Shown here: positions 11,501-20,249 of the stretch, in pieces | How positions within the stretch are numbered: position 1 is the stretch's first letter | Layout: each line of letters starts with the position of its first letter | Source of the DNA: Osedax symbiont Rs1 | Lineage (GTDB): Bacteria > Pseudomonadota > Gammaproteobacteria > Pseudomonadales > Balneatricaceae | DNA length: 60,437 nucleotides | Reading direction: 5' to 3' | NCBI GenBank assembly: GCA_000416275.1 | Contig: ASZJ01000018.1 | Location: 547 to 60,983, forward strand | The notes under the pieces: model-generated | Told to the model about the DNA's origin: nothing | Databases searched by the model: none | Seen by the model: only the letters and a program-made list of their open reading frames with translations | Made by a program: the position numbers and the translations under genes

Positions 11501-14500
11501 GGCGAACTCTCTGCTGAGACATTACCCGCTTCATCTGTCGCCGTGACCGTTATACTGTGATCCCCCGTATTCAACGGTATATTAGGCTCTGTACTCCAGT
11601 TACCCAAATCATCAACGATAGCAGTGCCGATTATTTTGCCGTTATCAAGTAAGGTGATGGTGCTGCCCACTTCTGCGGTGCCACTAATGGTAGGTCGCGC
11701 ATCGTCGGTGGTCGAGGCATTGTCTATTTCTCCGGTTTGCTCGCCCACATCATCGATGATGTTATCTAAGTTCGGTGCAACCGGTGCACTCACGTCGATG
11801 GTAATAGTTACTGAAGCCGTTTTAGCTCCTTCATTACCTGCCGCATCAACAGGCTGGGCGGTAAATTCATGCTCCCCTTCTGGCAGCGGATTACTCGGTG
11901 TAAACGTCCAATTCCCATATTCGTCAACTCGCACGGCATTGCCTGGATCGACCTCTGGATCGGGACTAATCAAGGTGTTGCCATCAAAAACTTGGATATA
12001 GTCTCCCGGCGTCCCACCACTTCCAGAAATAGTCGGCGTGGTATCGTCGGTCCGACCTTGGTCGGTAATTTCTCCTTGGATACTACCCACATCATCCGTC
12101 ACTACAATCGGACCAATAGCATCTGCTGCTTGCGTATCAATAGTTAACTGGAAGGAATTCGAGGTGACAGTGTTATTCGCTGCATCCGTTGCTGTAGCGG
12201 TAAAGTTGTAGTCACCATTAGCCAGCTCCGCTACAACGATACTCCAAACACCGTTGCTATCGGCAGTAACTGATCCTATCTCAAGATTGTCTTGAAAGAG
12301 TTTAACCACTGAACCCGCCTTGGCAGTACCGGTAATTTCAGGAGTTTGATCATTGCTACGAGTTCCGGTAGCGAGATTGCCGGTGTTTTGCTCTACATTG
12401 TCAACCGCATGGGTAATGATCACTGCATTCGGATCGAGGTCGACAGTGAAAGTCAATTCACTGGCCGGACTTTCATTGCCCGCCGCATCTGTTTGCACGG
12501 CACTGATTTTGTGTTGACCTTCGATCAACGGTATCACGGGGGTGATAGTCCAAGCACCCTCATTATTTACTGTTGCACTGCCGATTGGTGTTCCATCGCT
12601 ATCGCGCAGTTCGATGACGGCACCGGGTTCTGCATCACTGCCGCTAAAAGTTGGCTGCGCATCATCCGTAGTGTCTTGGTTGTTGATTGGACCAGTGCTA
12701 TCTCCTTGATCGTCATGTGCCACAAAACTCGGAGCATCAGGGGTTTTTAGGTCTACCCTAAAGTCGTATATTCCAGTCTCTTCACTAGCCACTCCCTCTG
12801 CGTCAATCGCATCGGCGGTGATTTTATACACGCCATCGACAAAGGCGATCGCAGGTGTAAAGCTCCAGTGACCATCGCCGTTAGCCGTAGTTTCACCTAA
12901 TAGCTGGCCATCGTTATAGACTCGAACCGTCAGCCCCGGTGCCGATGACCCAATAATCGTCGGTGTGGCATCGTTGGTCACGCCACTGGTTTTCGGCACA
13001 TCTATAGTTCTTCCACCTTCATTACCGACGTTATCTTGGACTGTTTGGATACTCGGTGACGATGGCGGGGTAATGATGTCAATTTCAAAGGTCAGGGGAT
13101 CGCTCGGATCGCCGGTGTTACCCGCAGGATCAGTTGGCGCGACGGTGATGCTGTGATCTCCTGGTGGCAGTGGCGTGCTCGGTGTAAATTCCCATTCACC
13201 TTCTGGATTGACGGTGGTGCTGCCGATCGGCTTACCATGATCAAAGATCTCAATCACATCTCCAGGATTGCCGCCACCGCTAAAGGTCGGAGTCGGATCG
13301 TCTGTTTTACCACCTTCGGGGATATTGCCCTGTACGGCACCAACATCATCGGTTCCGACCACCGCATCTATCTTACTCGGTGCTTCGGTATCTAAAGTGA
13401 CGTTGAATTGATTCGAGGTTACCGTCTCATCTGATGGATTTTGTACTTGTGCGGTTAGCTGGTTATCACCTTCCAGCAATGGAGTACCGGTCGACACTGC
13501 AAAGCTCCATGTTCCCTGACTACTAGCGGTGGTACTGCCTATCACGGTATCACCAAGTAATACTGTGACTACCGCACCTGCCGTTGCCGTACCTTGGACC
13601 GTCGGTTCTCTATCATTGGTTAATCCATTGTCCGCAATATCACCGACAATGCCTTCGATATCATCACTGATGTAACTAATACTCACCAATACTGCACTGG
13701 TATCCACAGCAAAAGTTACCGCTGTGCTTGGCTCACTAACCTTGCCATTTGGTGCTGTCTCGATCGCGGTAATACTATGCGGCCCATCAGTTAAAGGTGC
13801 TGCGGGCGTGACACTCCAAGTGCCATCCAGCTGCACGGTCGCCGTGCCTATTTCTAGATCGCCATCTAAAACGCTGATTGTAGAGCCAGGTGTGCTTCCA
13901 GAGCCACTAATCGTCGGTGTACTGTCATCAGTGGTATCATTATTGTTGATAACACCAACCGTCTCCCCCTGATCATCCGTGATAGTCAACGGACCTGGCT
14001 TACTAGGAGTAGCCGTATCTACTTTAAATGTATATGGACCGGTTTCCGGGCTATCAATATTATTTAATACGGCCTTAGCAGTGATAGATTGCATGCCTTC
14101 ACTAAGGGCTTCGCTGTCAGCTATTGCGATCGACCAATTACCGTCATCATCCGCTATATCAGTGCCTAAAACGTTTTTATCAGCATCGTATAAAGTGACG
14201 GTCGCGCCCGCTTGGGCTGAACCAGTCACCGTTGGTGTGGTATCATCGGTAACCCCAGTACCTTTGCTAATATTGCCTTGCTGTGGATCGACATCATCAA
14301 GCACATTTTCTATAGAGGGCGCATCGGGGCCCGGTAAGTCGACCGTAAAGGTACGTGCGGGCGAACTCTCTTCGGAGACGTTACCCATTCCATTCGTCGC
14401 GGTGACAGTAATACTGTGATCACCGGTATTCAGCGGTATATTGGGCTCTGCACTCCAGTTACCCTGACTATCGACGACCGCTGTGCCGACTATTTGTCCG

Positions 14501-15804
14501 TTATCCAATAAAGTAATGGTACTGCCAGCTTCAGCGGTGCCACTAATAACTGGGCGCGAATCATCGGTGCTCGTGGCGTTTTCTATCTCTCCAGTCTGTA
14601 AACCCACATCATCGATAATATTATTTAAAACAGGCGCATCAGGCCCAAGTTTTACAGTGAATTCCAGCGCCTCGCTGACTGGACCTTGATTGCCTGCAAG
14701 ATCGGTTTGCACTGCAGTTACCTGATGTTCACCCTCGGTAAGTGGTGCTTCTGGGGTGATTGACCATTTACCATTTTCATCAGCAGTAGTACTGCCTATT
14801 GAAGTACCATTTTCATCGCGAAGATCGATAGCTGCACCAGCTTCCGCGTCACTACCAGAAAAAGTAGGCCGGGTATCATCGGTACTATCACCGCTATTAA
14901 TCGGCCCTGTAATATTCCCTTGATCATCTAGTGCAATAAAACTCAGTGCCGCTGGCGGCTGTGTGTCTACAATAAAGTTAATCGGGGCAGACGGCGCACT
15001 TTCAGTAAAGCCAGCCTGTTGCTGAGTAACAGTAATTGAATGGGAATCATCTGCTAATATCGGCGTATCTATTTGCCAAGTACCGTCTGGATTGGCTGTC
15101 ACAGATGCGATTAATACACCATTGTCGTATATTCTAATGACGGCGCCAGCCTCTGCACCAACTCCTTCAAGCGTCGGCGCTGAATCGTTGGTCGATGAAT
15201 TATTGACTATCACTTCACGAGCATCACTGGGAAGCCCATCACTACCGATATCATCATAAACAACAAAGCCGCTGCCCACGCCACCCAGTGAAGCCGATTG
15301 AAAAACCTCAGGATCAAACGCATTGAACTGCTCAGTATTAGCCGTTTGACCAATAGTGTCGAAATCTAAGCCACTATCCAATGCCGACGAATTACCGCGC
15401 CCTAGGCGAACAAAGCTACTTCCTTCATTACCTTCTCCACCTGCTCCTGCTGCCCCCTCGGCTCCTGCAGCCGTCGCTTCTGCCCCCTCTGTGGGATCGG
15501 CACCTGCTAATAAGGCCGCTTGAATTGCCTCGACACTATTCGGATCCAATGGTTGACCGGATGCATCAGTAGTTGCCCTAGGTGTGCTTGAAGAACTAGC
15601 CGAAGAAGCTGCAACCCAAGTCTCATTAGCGTTAACGGTGACTTGTTCTCCAGCATTTGTGTCCACAACAATTTTACCACCCACTGAGACACTAATTAAC
15701 TCATCAGATTCAATGTTATCCCCTAAGCTTAGTTCTCGTGAACTTCCATCAGACTTTATAGCAACTGCTTTGCCAATTATTAGGGATATACGGCCAACTA
15801 TCAT
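2560..15804 (-). CDS. Giant LapA-type adhesin, type I-secreted, 4414 aa, with N-terminal retention module
   Basis: The start ATG at 15804 is supported by AAGGAG (complement of 15811-15816) 6 nt upstream. Residues 1-115 match the LapA retention module: MIVGRISLIIG, then AIQAALLAGADPT and TAAG at 111-114. TAAG is the dialanine site cut by LapG-type proteases in characterised LapA systems. A Gly/Ser-rich linker follows, then about 26 Ig-like domains of 100-108 residues (about 190-3025) of the form TDDxTPTxSG...G.W...P..PL..G.H..T..AGN...F.VDT. Residues about 3190-3350 carry acidic calcium-type motifs (LDLDGDGI, DHDGDGV, DINNDG). After that come the module shared with the left gene (about 3370-3610), a cadherin/VCBS-like domain (about 3610-3690), further Ig-like domains, and about six GGFVVTWQS...GIYAQRYD repeats (about 3895-4270). 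Residues about 4340-4414 form a C-terminal type I secretion domain (HYLHFEQAGDDLLVYID...ITLADTHI...). The protein should be exported by an ABC/adaptor/TolC machine and held in the outer membrane. No such ABC transporter, LapD or LapG is encoded in the window. Confidence 0.93.
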   Translation of the reverse strand: MIVGRISLIIGKAVAIKSDGSSRELSLGDNIESDELISVSVGGKIVVDTNAGEQVTVNANETWVAASSASSSSTPRATTDASGQPLDPNSVEAIQAALLAGADPTEGAEATAAGAEGAAGAGGEGNEGSSFVRLGRGNSSALDSGLDFDTIGQTANTEQFNAFDPEVFQSASLGGVGSGFVVYDDIGSDGLPSDAREVIVNNSSTNDSAPTLEGVGAEAGAVIRIYDNGVLIASVTANPDGTWQIDTPILADDSHSITVTQQQAGFTESAPSAPINFIVDTQPPAALSFIALDDQGNITGPINSGDSTDDTRPTFSGSDAEAGAAIDLRDENGTSIGSTTADENGKWSITPEAPLTEGEHQVTAVQTDLAGNQGPVSEALEFTVKLGPDAPVLNNIIDDVGLQTGEIENATSTDDSRPVISGTAEAGSTITLLDNGQIVGTAVVDSQGNWSAEPNIPLNTGDHSITVTATNGMGNVSEESSPARTFTVDLPGPDAPSIENVLDDVDPQQGNISKGTGVTDDTTPTVTGSAQAGATVTLYDADKNVLGTDIADDDGNWSIAIADSEALSEGMQSITAKAVLNNIDSPETGPYTFKVDTATPSKPGPLTITDDQGETVGVINNNDTTDDSTPTISGSGSTPGSTISVLDGDLEIGTATVQLDGTWSVTPAAPLTDGPHSITAIETAPNGKVSEPSTAVTFAVDTSAVLVSISYISDDIEGIVGDIADNGLTNDREPTVQGTATAGAVVTVLLGDTVIGSTTASSQGTWSFAVSTGTPLLEGDNQLTAQVQNPSDETVTSNQFNVTLDTEAPSKIDAVVGTDDVGAVQGNIPEGGKTDDPTPTFSGGGNPGDVIEIFDHGKPIGSTTVNPEGEWEFTPSTPLPPGDHSITVAPTDPAGNTGDPSDPLTFEIDIITPPSSPSIQTVQDNVGNEGGRTIDVPKTSGVTNDATPTIIGSSAPGLTVRVYNDGQLLGETTANGDGHWSFTPAIAFVDGVYKITADAIDAEGVASEETGIYDFRVDLKTPDAPSFVAHDDQGDSTGPINNQDTTDDAQPTFSGSDAEPGAVIELRDSDGTPIGSATVNNEGAWTITPVIPLIEGQHKISAVQTDAAGNESPASELTFTVDLDPNAVIITHAVDNVEQNTGNLATGTRSNDQTPEITGTAKAGSVVKLFQDNLEIGSVTADSNGVWSIVVAELANGDYNFTATATDAANNTVTSNSFQLTIDTQAADAIGPIVVTDDVGSIQGEITDQGRTDDTTPTISGSGGTPGDYIQVFDGNTLISPDPEVDPGNAVRVDEYGNWTFTPSNPLPEGEHEFTAQPVDAAGNEGAKTASVTITIDVSAPVAPNLDNIIDDVGEQTGEIDNASTTDDARPTISGTAEVGSTITLLDNGKIIGTAIVDDLGNWSTEPNIPLNTGDHSITVTATDEAGNVSAESSPARTFTVDLPGPDAPSIDNVIDDVDPQQGNISKGTGVTDDTTPTVTGSAQIGATVTLYDADKNVLGTAVTDDQGNWSIAIADNKALSEGMQSLTAKAQLNNVESPETGAYTFAVDTSTPDKPGLLIIMDDQGPTVGIISNNDTTDDSTPTISGSGGTAGSTISVLDGDREIGTATVQADGTWSVTPVVPLGDGRHSISATETASNGKVSEPSTVVVFTVDTSAVQVSISYISDDVEGIVGDIADNGLTNDSEPSVHGEATAGAVVTVLLGDTVLGSTTASSQGTWSFVVPANTPLAEGANKLTAQVQNPSDDTETSNEFNVTLDTQAPSKIDPVIGTDDVGTVQGSIAEGGKTDDPTPTFSGGGNPGDVIEIFDNGKPIGSTTVDAEGKWQFTPSTPLPAGEHSITVAPTDPAGNTGDLSKPLNFAVDFTPASAVTFDEVFDNQGINTGVLANGDITDDRTPVLKGTGAQGELITVYDQGVAIASFTVTSATGDWEYELQPSEELSDGDHSLTVTSTNDAGATTDPTAARTFSLDGTQPAAPSINSVIDNDDDGSLHIPKDTGVTNDTTPVIKGTAGANLTVRIFDDGVLLGETTADDLGNWSFTVPVDKALEEGLHKITADAVNDVGVKSEPTGSYDFNVDTTAAPAPSFTADDNVGDSQGAINNNDSTDDAQPTFSGTDAEALAIITLRDTDGSVLGSTKADDQGHWSITPVSALDDGEHTVSAVQTDQAGNHSPASTALTFTVDTTDVTVSITHAADNQEQHIDDIASGGITNDTTPEIVGRGKPDAVVTLTQDGVVIGSVTVDSVGDWSIAVPTLTDNKLYIFVAQAKDTNGNQASTGDFELTLDTQGPTAIDAITVSDDVGAIQGQLSDGDSSDDPTPTISGKKATPDDIIEILDDGTVIGSTTVDALGNWTFTPENGLPEGAHKFSARPVDPAGNVGPETAVVNITLDFTPPPAPVITQVTDDVGVAPDIGEIDNGETTDDARPTFSGTAEAGSTITLLDDGVAIGTALVNAQGKWSAEPEIPLNTGDHSITVIATDAAGNTSPASEARTFTVDLPGPDAPAIDNVIDDVDPQQGNISKGSGVTDDTTPTVTGSAKIGATVTLYDADKNVLGTAIADDQGNWSIAIADNKALSEGMQSLTAKAELDNVESPETGAYTFKVDSSTPDAPSMKVSDDIGATQGEITTTDPVTVTDDATPTLTGTDGTPGSVITVKDGDNVIGTATVDKDGNWSVTPTEPLGKGPHSLTSTETGPNGKVSDPSPAVVFNVDVSAVEVSITRIVDDVEGIVGNISDNGLTNDAQPSIEGTATAGAVVSIYINAEKKGEATADSKGNWSFNLPVATPLVEGANSIEAKIQNPSDDTVTSNEFNVTLDTQAPSKIDPVIGTDDVGTVQGSIAEGGKTDDPTPTFSGGGNPGDVIEIFDNGKPIGSTTVDAEGKWQFTPSTPLPAGEHSITVAPTDPAGNTGDPSEPLNFEIDITADDIAINITEIIDNVPLQVGDISDGGLSNDITPELKGTLDQILPADGKVEILRDGVVIGEATTNGTDWSYIDAALQDGQTYVYTARVTDTAGNVAGVSTARSIQIDTANPDTPIVDLATRSDSTLVGLESLDHILKHDDFTIFKQLEFDGKTDASEAGSIVYYYAYATNARKNAAGNLTDEGTHHDLLQETDSDNQYSAQHKFLLGSAEVRADGSWTMKMTDTEDNPLLSKVKSVDANGTEISAQYFIHVDAQIVDKAGNQSSLSSALKITIETTDKNDQTRDPLILDLDGDGIHTVSINHGITFDHDGDGVKENSGWVSSTDGLLVRDINNDGLITSGSELFGDNTALSSGSSEAADGYEALADLDSNHDNVINSLDDKFSELKVWIDADQDGITDSGELKTLAELGITELSLDYKEVTLDEFGNQIIKQSSFVQNSETKTLSDVNLAAGPSAGGISFVNLASKKELVGSADVGDGSSQASNLSLKVVVPPLTLAGEYFLITIDGPAGVTRVNHRVTAQDVSTGELVLPLPNNALQTNNSYVDGDYSLSLVVSTVAGAVTPYPGIATFTLDTIAPDAPSNVEIINGADDYLDADELSAKVTVKVTITANAKVGDVLEIDVSGDGVADATYFIQSADIGNSVELDIEGALFNVNASTNQVSAVATLTDPANNSSSQAVGMSDVVLNIDPTANDDTYTLNQAIELQVLSNDTDQDNDPLSVSAIKTEPEHGTVVINANGTITYTPDTGYVGNDKFEYEISDGKGGTDTANVNLEVYPQLSKPSIDLAASSDSGKYDTDNLTNDNTPRLEGKADANVTVTVYAGNTKIGETTSDDQGHWFIESTLLNDGTYALTAISSIGGFESPASNPLSVQIDTVVDASMSLPSAQEAGAWFGHAPQVKFELTTTEHVQYSVKDVAFSWGSRVWYNPGHSITANGESASSTTISASHTSRYSHGWFTFQATLTDLAGNVKTTNLTPVVVDPIASLVDGGYIVTYLSPSVATDGLFDVHAQRYDANGDKVGDSFVVNSYLKNQQINADVTGLEDGGFVVTWQSEGQDGDGFGIYAQRYDVHNLKVGDEFQVSSYEIADQVRPEITSLADGGYVISWMSYGQDGSENGIYMQIFNHAGEKLGVEILVNTSVASDQALPSITHLDNGDFVVSWQSNHDGEYNVYGRIFNSQGIEVKSEFIISSSQSASQVLSNISNLSEGGFVTSWLSQDASDNLSIKVQLFNQNGISVLLDDIVISKNHEVVWSKPEVAGLNDGSFVVIWAAVDGTDTNIYLSKYNAQGELLLSEQIVNTEVQGIQSEPHVVALENGGYLITWTDIQVEGETMTVMGQQYDADDQLVKAQFEVGKVISSELATSDRVDDSTNQDTVELFNLLETETISYTAQQAAKSEANDNIGTSATEISESDILDISFLLESGDVQMDSLDHYLHFEQAGDDLLVYIDENGSFTAESFDQEAASQIITLADTHIMSTDYEDIMKELIGSNKIVVDI
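7048..8628 (-). repeat. Higher-order repeat block 3 (partial, five domains)
   Basis: Residues about 2393-2919. Only D-E-F-G-H are present before the array changes to a different terminal domain (IIDNVPLQVGDISDGG). Domain F is the most diverged member of its class here (TTTDPVTVTDDATPTLTG), while H is almost identical to H of block 2. Confidence 0.85.
7112..7353 (-). repeat. 242-bp perfect direct repeat, copy in block 3
   Basis: By eye this is base-for-base identical to 10274-10515, flanked by single differences (A7111 versus G10273, A7354 versus G10516). It covers most of the H domain. The third H domain (about 13080-13380) is clearly diverged at synonymous positions, so the identity reflects a recent event. 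Confidence 0.85.
8629..11781 (-). repeat. Higher-order repeat block 2 (ten domains, one inserted)
   Basis: Residues about 1342-2392. The order D-E-F-G-H-A-C-I-J is the same as in block 1, but with one extra, less similar domain (9886-10203, 106 residues, starting AVTFDEVFDNQG) between H and A. That insertion explains why the H-to-H spacing is 3162 bp to block 3 but about 2859 bp to block 1. Confidence 0.85.
10274..10515 (-). repeat. 242-bp perfect direct repeat, copy in block 2
   Basis: Partner of 7112-7353 at an offset of exactly 3162 bp. Flanking sequence diverges at once on both sides. Confidence 0.85.
11782..14640 (-). repeat. Nine-domain higher-order repeat block 1 inside the adhesin
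   Basis: Residues about 389-1341. The nine Ig-like domains run in an order that recurs in block 2: D (IIDDVG), E (DDVDPQQGNISKG), F (DDQG...NNNDTTDD), G (DDIEGIVGDIADNGLTND), H (GTDDVG...GGKTDDPTPTFSGGG), A (VPK-TSGVTND), C (HDDQGDSTGPINN), I (HAVDNVEQ) and J (TDDVGSIQGEITD). Each domain resembles its counterpart one block away more than its direct neighbours. The period to block 2 is about 2859 bp. Confidence 0.85.
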
Positions 15805-17202
<1,398 letters not shown>

Positions 17203-17267
17203 CAATAGCTATTTGATAATTAGCCAATTTATATACTCAACAGCCCATTAATAATAGAGAGACGCAC

Positions 17268-17741
17268 ATGATTAAGATTGGAGATAAGATTCCCGCTTGC
17301 ACGCTAAAAGTCATGGGAGTTAAAGGCCCTGAATCCTTTGATACCCTCATTGAATTTGCCGCTAAGAAAGTAGTATTGTTTGCTGTGCCAGGCGCTTTCA
17401 CCCCGACCTGCAGCGCTGCCCACCTACCTGGTTTTGTCGTCATGTTTGACCAGTTAAAAGCAGCCGGAGTTGATTTAGTTGCCTGTATTTCGGTCAACGA
17501 TGCTTTTGTAATGAGCGCGTGGGGAAAAAGCGCCAATGCAGAAAACATTGTTATGTTAGCCGATGGGAATGCCACTTTCTCTCAGGCGATCGGCCTAGAC
17601 AAGGACGCTAGCAAGTTTCATATGGGCACCAGATCAAAGCGCTATGCGATGATTATCGACAACGGGGTTTTAAGCTACTTAGCCGTTGATGAGGCAGGTC
17701 TTGAAAACAGCAGTGCAGAACAAATTTTGCAACAGCTGTAA
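17268..17741 (+). CDS. Peroxiredoxin, Prx5-like (AhpC/TSA-redoxin family)
   Basis: The product should reduce hydrogen peroxide and organic hydroperoxides in the cytoplasm. It is 157 residues long. The peroxidatic cysteine is C48 in PGAFTPTCS, the signature of the Prx5 subgroup; a second cysteine, C11, lies in IPACTL, and others occur at CSAAHLP-proximal and VACISVND positions. There is no fused glutaredoxin domain. GAGAG lies a few bases upstream of the ATG. It follows trxB closely and may be cotranscribed, using thioredoxin or glutaredoxin as reductant; which one cannot be told from the sequence. Confidence 0.92.
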   Translation: MIKIGDKIPACTLKVMGVKGPESFDTLIEFAAKKVVLFAVPGAFTPTCSAAHLPGFVVMFDQLKAAGVDLVACISVNDAFVMSAWGKSANAENIVMLADGNATFSQAIGLDKDASKFHMGTRSKRYAMIIDNGVLSYLAVDEAGLENSSAEQILQQL

Positions 17742-17814
17742 CACCTTAAAACTGACCCTATCGGCAATAATCAATTGATTGATGCCGGTAGTATTCTTCA
17801 GGAGACACTATTTC

Positions 17815-18534
17815 ATGGTGCCATGGCTCTCGATGAGCAATCATAGCTTTCCCGCGATAGACACCGCACTTGCAGAACCGAACGGCCTTCTGGCAGCAGG
17901 TGGTGACCTAACCCCAAATCGATTAATAGCCGCTTACAAAAAAGGTATTTTCCCTTGGTTTAATCAAGGCGAACCTATTCTATGGTGGAGCCCTGCACCT
18001 AGATGTGTATTGATTCCATCGCAACTGCATATTTCCAAAAGCTTAAAAAAGCAGATCAAAAAAAACCAATACAGAATCACTTTTGATTTAGCATTTAATC
18101 AAGTCATCCAGAGCTGTTCTGAAATTAGGGCAAGTGACGAGGGGACATGGATAACCGATGACATTCAGCAGGCATACTGCCATTTGTTTGATCAGGGCGT
18201 CGCGCATTCAATTGAAGTATGGGACGACAATTTGTTGGTAGGCGGTTTGTACGGTTTAGCACTCGGCCGTGTGTTCTTTGGCGAATCGATGTTTAGCCGA
18301 CGGTCTAACACTTCAAAAATCGCCTTTTGCTATTTAGCCGCTCAATTAAAGCAATGGGGGTTCCAGCTTATTGACTGCCAAGTTCACAATAATCACCTAC
18401 AGAGTTTAGGGGCGACAGAAATAAGCAGAGAGCTCTTCCTGGATTATTTAAACGACATTGATGCTAATTCACCAACGGCTAAGAACACGCCTTGGAAGCT
18501 AACAATTAACCCCACGGATGTTTTGAATGTGTGA
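17815..18534 (+). CDS. aat: Leucyl/phenylalanyl-tRNA--protein transferase
   Basis: The enzyme transfers Leu or Phe from its tRNA to proteins with N-terminal Arg or Lys, marking them for ClpS/ClpAP (N-degron pathway). Motifs seen are GGDLTPNRLIAAYKKGIFPWF near the N-terminus, WWSPAPRCVL, and GGLYGLALGRVFFGESMFS. The start at 17815 is chosen because AGGAGA (17800-17805) lies 9 nt upstream, giving 239 residues; an in-frame ATG at 17779 has no such site. It is followed by bpt, the other N-degron transferase. Confidence 0.95.
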   Translation: MVPWLSMSNHSFPAIDTALAEPNGLLAAGGDLTPNRLIAAYKKGIFPWFNQGEPILWWSPAPRCVLIPSQLHISKSLKKQIKKNQYRITFDLAFNQVIQSCSEIRASDEGTWITDDIQQAYCHLFDQGVAHSIEVWDDNLLVGGLYGLALGRVFFGESMFSRRSNTSKIAFCYLAAQLKQWGFQLIDCQVHNNHLQSLGATEISRELFLDYLNDIDANSPTAKNTPWKLTINPTDVLNV

Positions 18535-18660
18535 GTGAAAAATCCCCATGAGCCAACAGCGAGCAGCAGATTTTAATCGTTTATCGGTCGTGGAATACTT
18601 GAACATTCTTAAATCTAGTTGCTACAATAAATCACCCTCATCAGCAATCGACTAATAAAC

Positions 18661-19389
18661 ATGACACAGCTTGCGGACTTACAGTTTTACTCTACCCCCG
18701 AACACGATTGTAGCTACTTAGATAACACTAAAGCCAAAACTCTGTTTCTTGATCCAAAATTAATTATCAGTCAGTCCGTCTATTCTCAACTTTCTGAATT
18801 AGGGTTTAGACGCAGCGGCAGTCATATTTACCGGCCACATTGTGATAGCTGTCAAGCTTGTATATCGATTCGTATTTTGGTTGATTCTTTTGCACCCTCC
18901 AATTCCCAAAAGCGAGTTTTCAGGAAAAATAGCGACTTAATAGTCAGGCAAGTGGAGCCTATATATAGCGAAGAGTATTATCAACTATATGAAAAATACA
19001 TCAACCAACGACACCGACATGGTGACATGTACCCCCCCTCTCCTGAGCAGTTTAAAAGTTTCTTGGTAGAATCAAAACAGCAGAGCTTATTTATTGAATT
19101 CAGACTGCCCTCAAAACAGCTTATCGCGATTGCAACTATGGACATTTTTGATCGTTCACTATCGGCGGTATATACCTTTTTCGACCCCAAATATGCCAAA
19201 AGAAGCTTGGGGACTTACGCCATACTCTGGCAGATTTTCGAAACACAACACCGTAAATTCGACTTTTTATATTTAGGGTACTGGGTCGACAACTGCCAAA
19301 AAATGCAGTACAAAACCGATTATCGACCTATGGAACTATTAATAAAGGGCCGCTGGTTAGCGATAACTGAGGAGACGATGAGTAAGTAG
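18661..19389 (+). CDS. bpt: Aspartate/glutamate leucyltransferase (bacterial ATE-type)
   Basis: This enzyme adds leucine to proteins with N-terminal Asp or Glu, feeding them into the same ClpS/ClpAP route as Aat. The 242 residues show the family hallmarks: an N-terminal ELGFRRSGSHIYRPHCDSCQACISIRI segment with clustered cysteines, RHRHGDMYPPS, SLGTYAILWQI and LGYWVDNCQKMQYKTDYRP. The start ATG at 18661 lies 126 bp after aat. E. coli lacks this enzyme, but many marine gammaproteobacteria carry aat and bpt side by side, as here. Confidence 0.95.
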   Translation: MTQLADLQFYSTPEHDCSYLDNTKAKTLFLDPKLIISQSVYSQLSELGFRRSGSHIYRPHCDSCQACISIRILVDSFAPSNSQKRVFRKNSDLIVRQVEPIYSEEYYQLYEKYINQRHRHGDMYPPSPEQFKSFLVESKQQSLFIEFRLPSKQLIAIATMDIFDRSLSAVYTFFDPKYAKRSLGTYAILWQIFETQHRKFDFLYLGYWVDNCQKMQYKTDYRPMELLIKGRWLAITEETMSK

Positions 19390-19790
19390 CACACGCCACT
19401 TACCCACATAGCCGCTCGCGATTGAGGCGACGGCTCAGACGCACTGACGACCTGCCAAGCTGTTAACGTTAACCCTATTTTCTCTGTCCGCCAGAGTAGG
19501 TGCGACTTATTCATAGGCCCGTAGGCTGGAGCCAAAGTCATTTAGCCCTCTCTAATCACAAAACCATATCAACTCTCTGACATAAATGACTCGAACGGGA
19601 ATTTAAGTATGATTTTTAAGCCAATCTAGGCAAACCCTGCCACTCCTTATAACTACAAGTTTCGGTCGAATCTACTTATTTAACTTTAGTTCCATAATTC
19701 CTTTGATATTGTGTGGTATTTTTGGCAGAATACGGGCCGCTCTGCAGTGGGTTCTTGGCCCATTCAGCACTTTCCACAGGTAGGTAATTA
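19390..19790. other. Intergenic stretch upstream of infA
   Basis: About 400 bp with no supportable gene, tRNA or repeat. It presumably holds the infA promoter and 5' leader; no element could be assigned with confidence. Confidence 0.5.
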
Positions 19791-20009
19791 ATGGCTAAAG
19801 AAGAAAGCATAGAAATGGAAGGCACTGTAATTGATACTCTGCCTAACACAATGTTCCGCGTAGAGTTAGAAAACGGTCACGTTGTCACTGCTCATATTTC
19901 CGGAAAAATGCGTAAGAACTACATCCGTATTCTTACAGGCGACAAGGTAAAAGTTGAATTGACGCCTTACGACTTAAATAAAGGTCGTATTGTTTACCGC
20001 GCACGCTAA
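19791..20009 (+). CDS. infA: Translation initiation factor IF-1
   Basis: IF-1 is a single S1-type OB-fold protein that binds the ribosomal A site during initiation. The 72 residues ([13 protein letters not shown]...[20 protein letters not shown]...RGRIVYRAR-like end) are full length for the family. ATG 19791 is preceded by an AGGT-containing leader. A strong hairpin terminator follows at 20091-20114. Confidence 0.98.
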   Translation: MAKEESIEMEGTVIDTLPNTMFRVELENGHVVTAHISGKMRKNYIRILTGDKVKVELTPYDLNKGRIVYRAR

Positions 20010-20090
20010 TAAAAATCAGACCAGCTAACTCGCAATCCTTATTGAGCGACACCCTCCCTCAGTAGTAGATTTAGCTTGTCTGACACAAAT

Positions 20091-20114
20091 AAAAGGCAGC
20101 CTTGGCTGCCTTTT
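20091..20114 (+). terminator. Rho-independent terminator after infA
   Basis: AAAAGGCAGCC-TT-GGCTGCCTTTT forms an 11-bp stem with a 2-nt loop, followed by ATTGTTTTC. It is symmetrical and could serve both strands, including the small minus-strand gene that ends at 20250. Confidence 0.85.
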
Positions 20115-20249
20115 ATTGTTTTCATAGATAAACGAGCAGCTCCTATATTAAAGAGCCCCACGCTTGCCTTGCCACAAACACCACTTTGTATAAACACTCA
20201 GATCAGCAACACCCCGCCTTGCACCAAGACACAGATTAACAACAACTCC

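Noticed and set aside
2600-15200. Possible CRISPR or satellite array because of dense short repeats
   Set aside because: The repeats are in-frame protein domains of about 315 bp, not 24-48 bp direct repeats with unique spacers.
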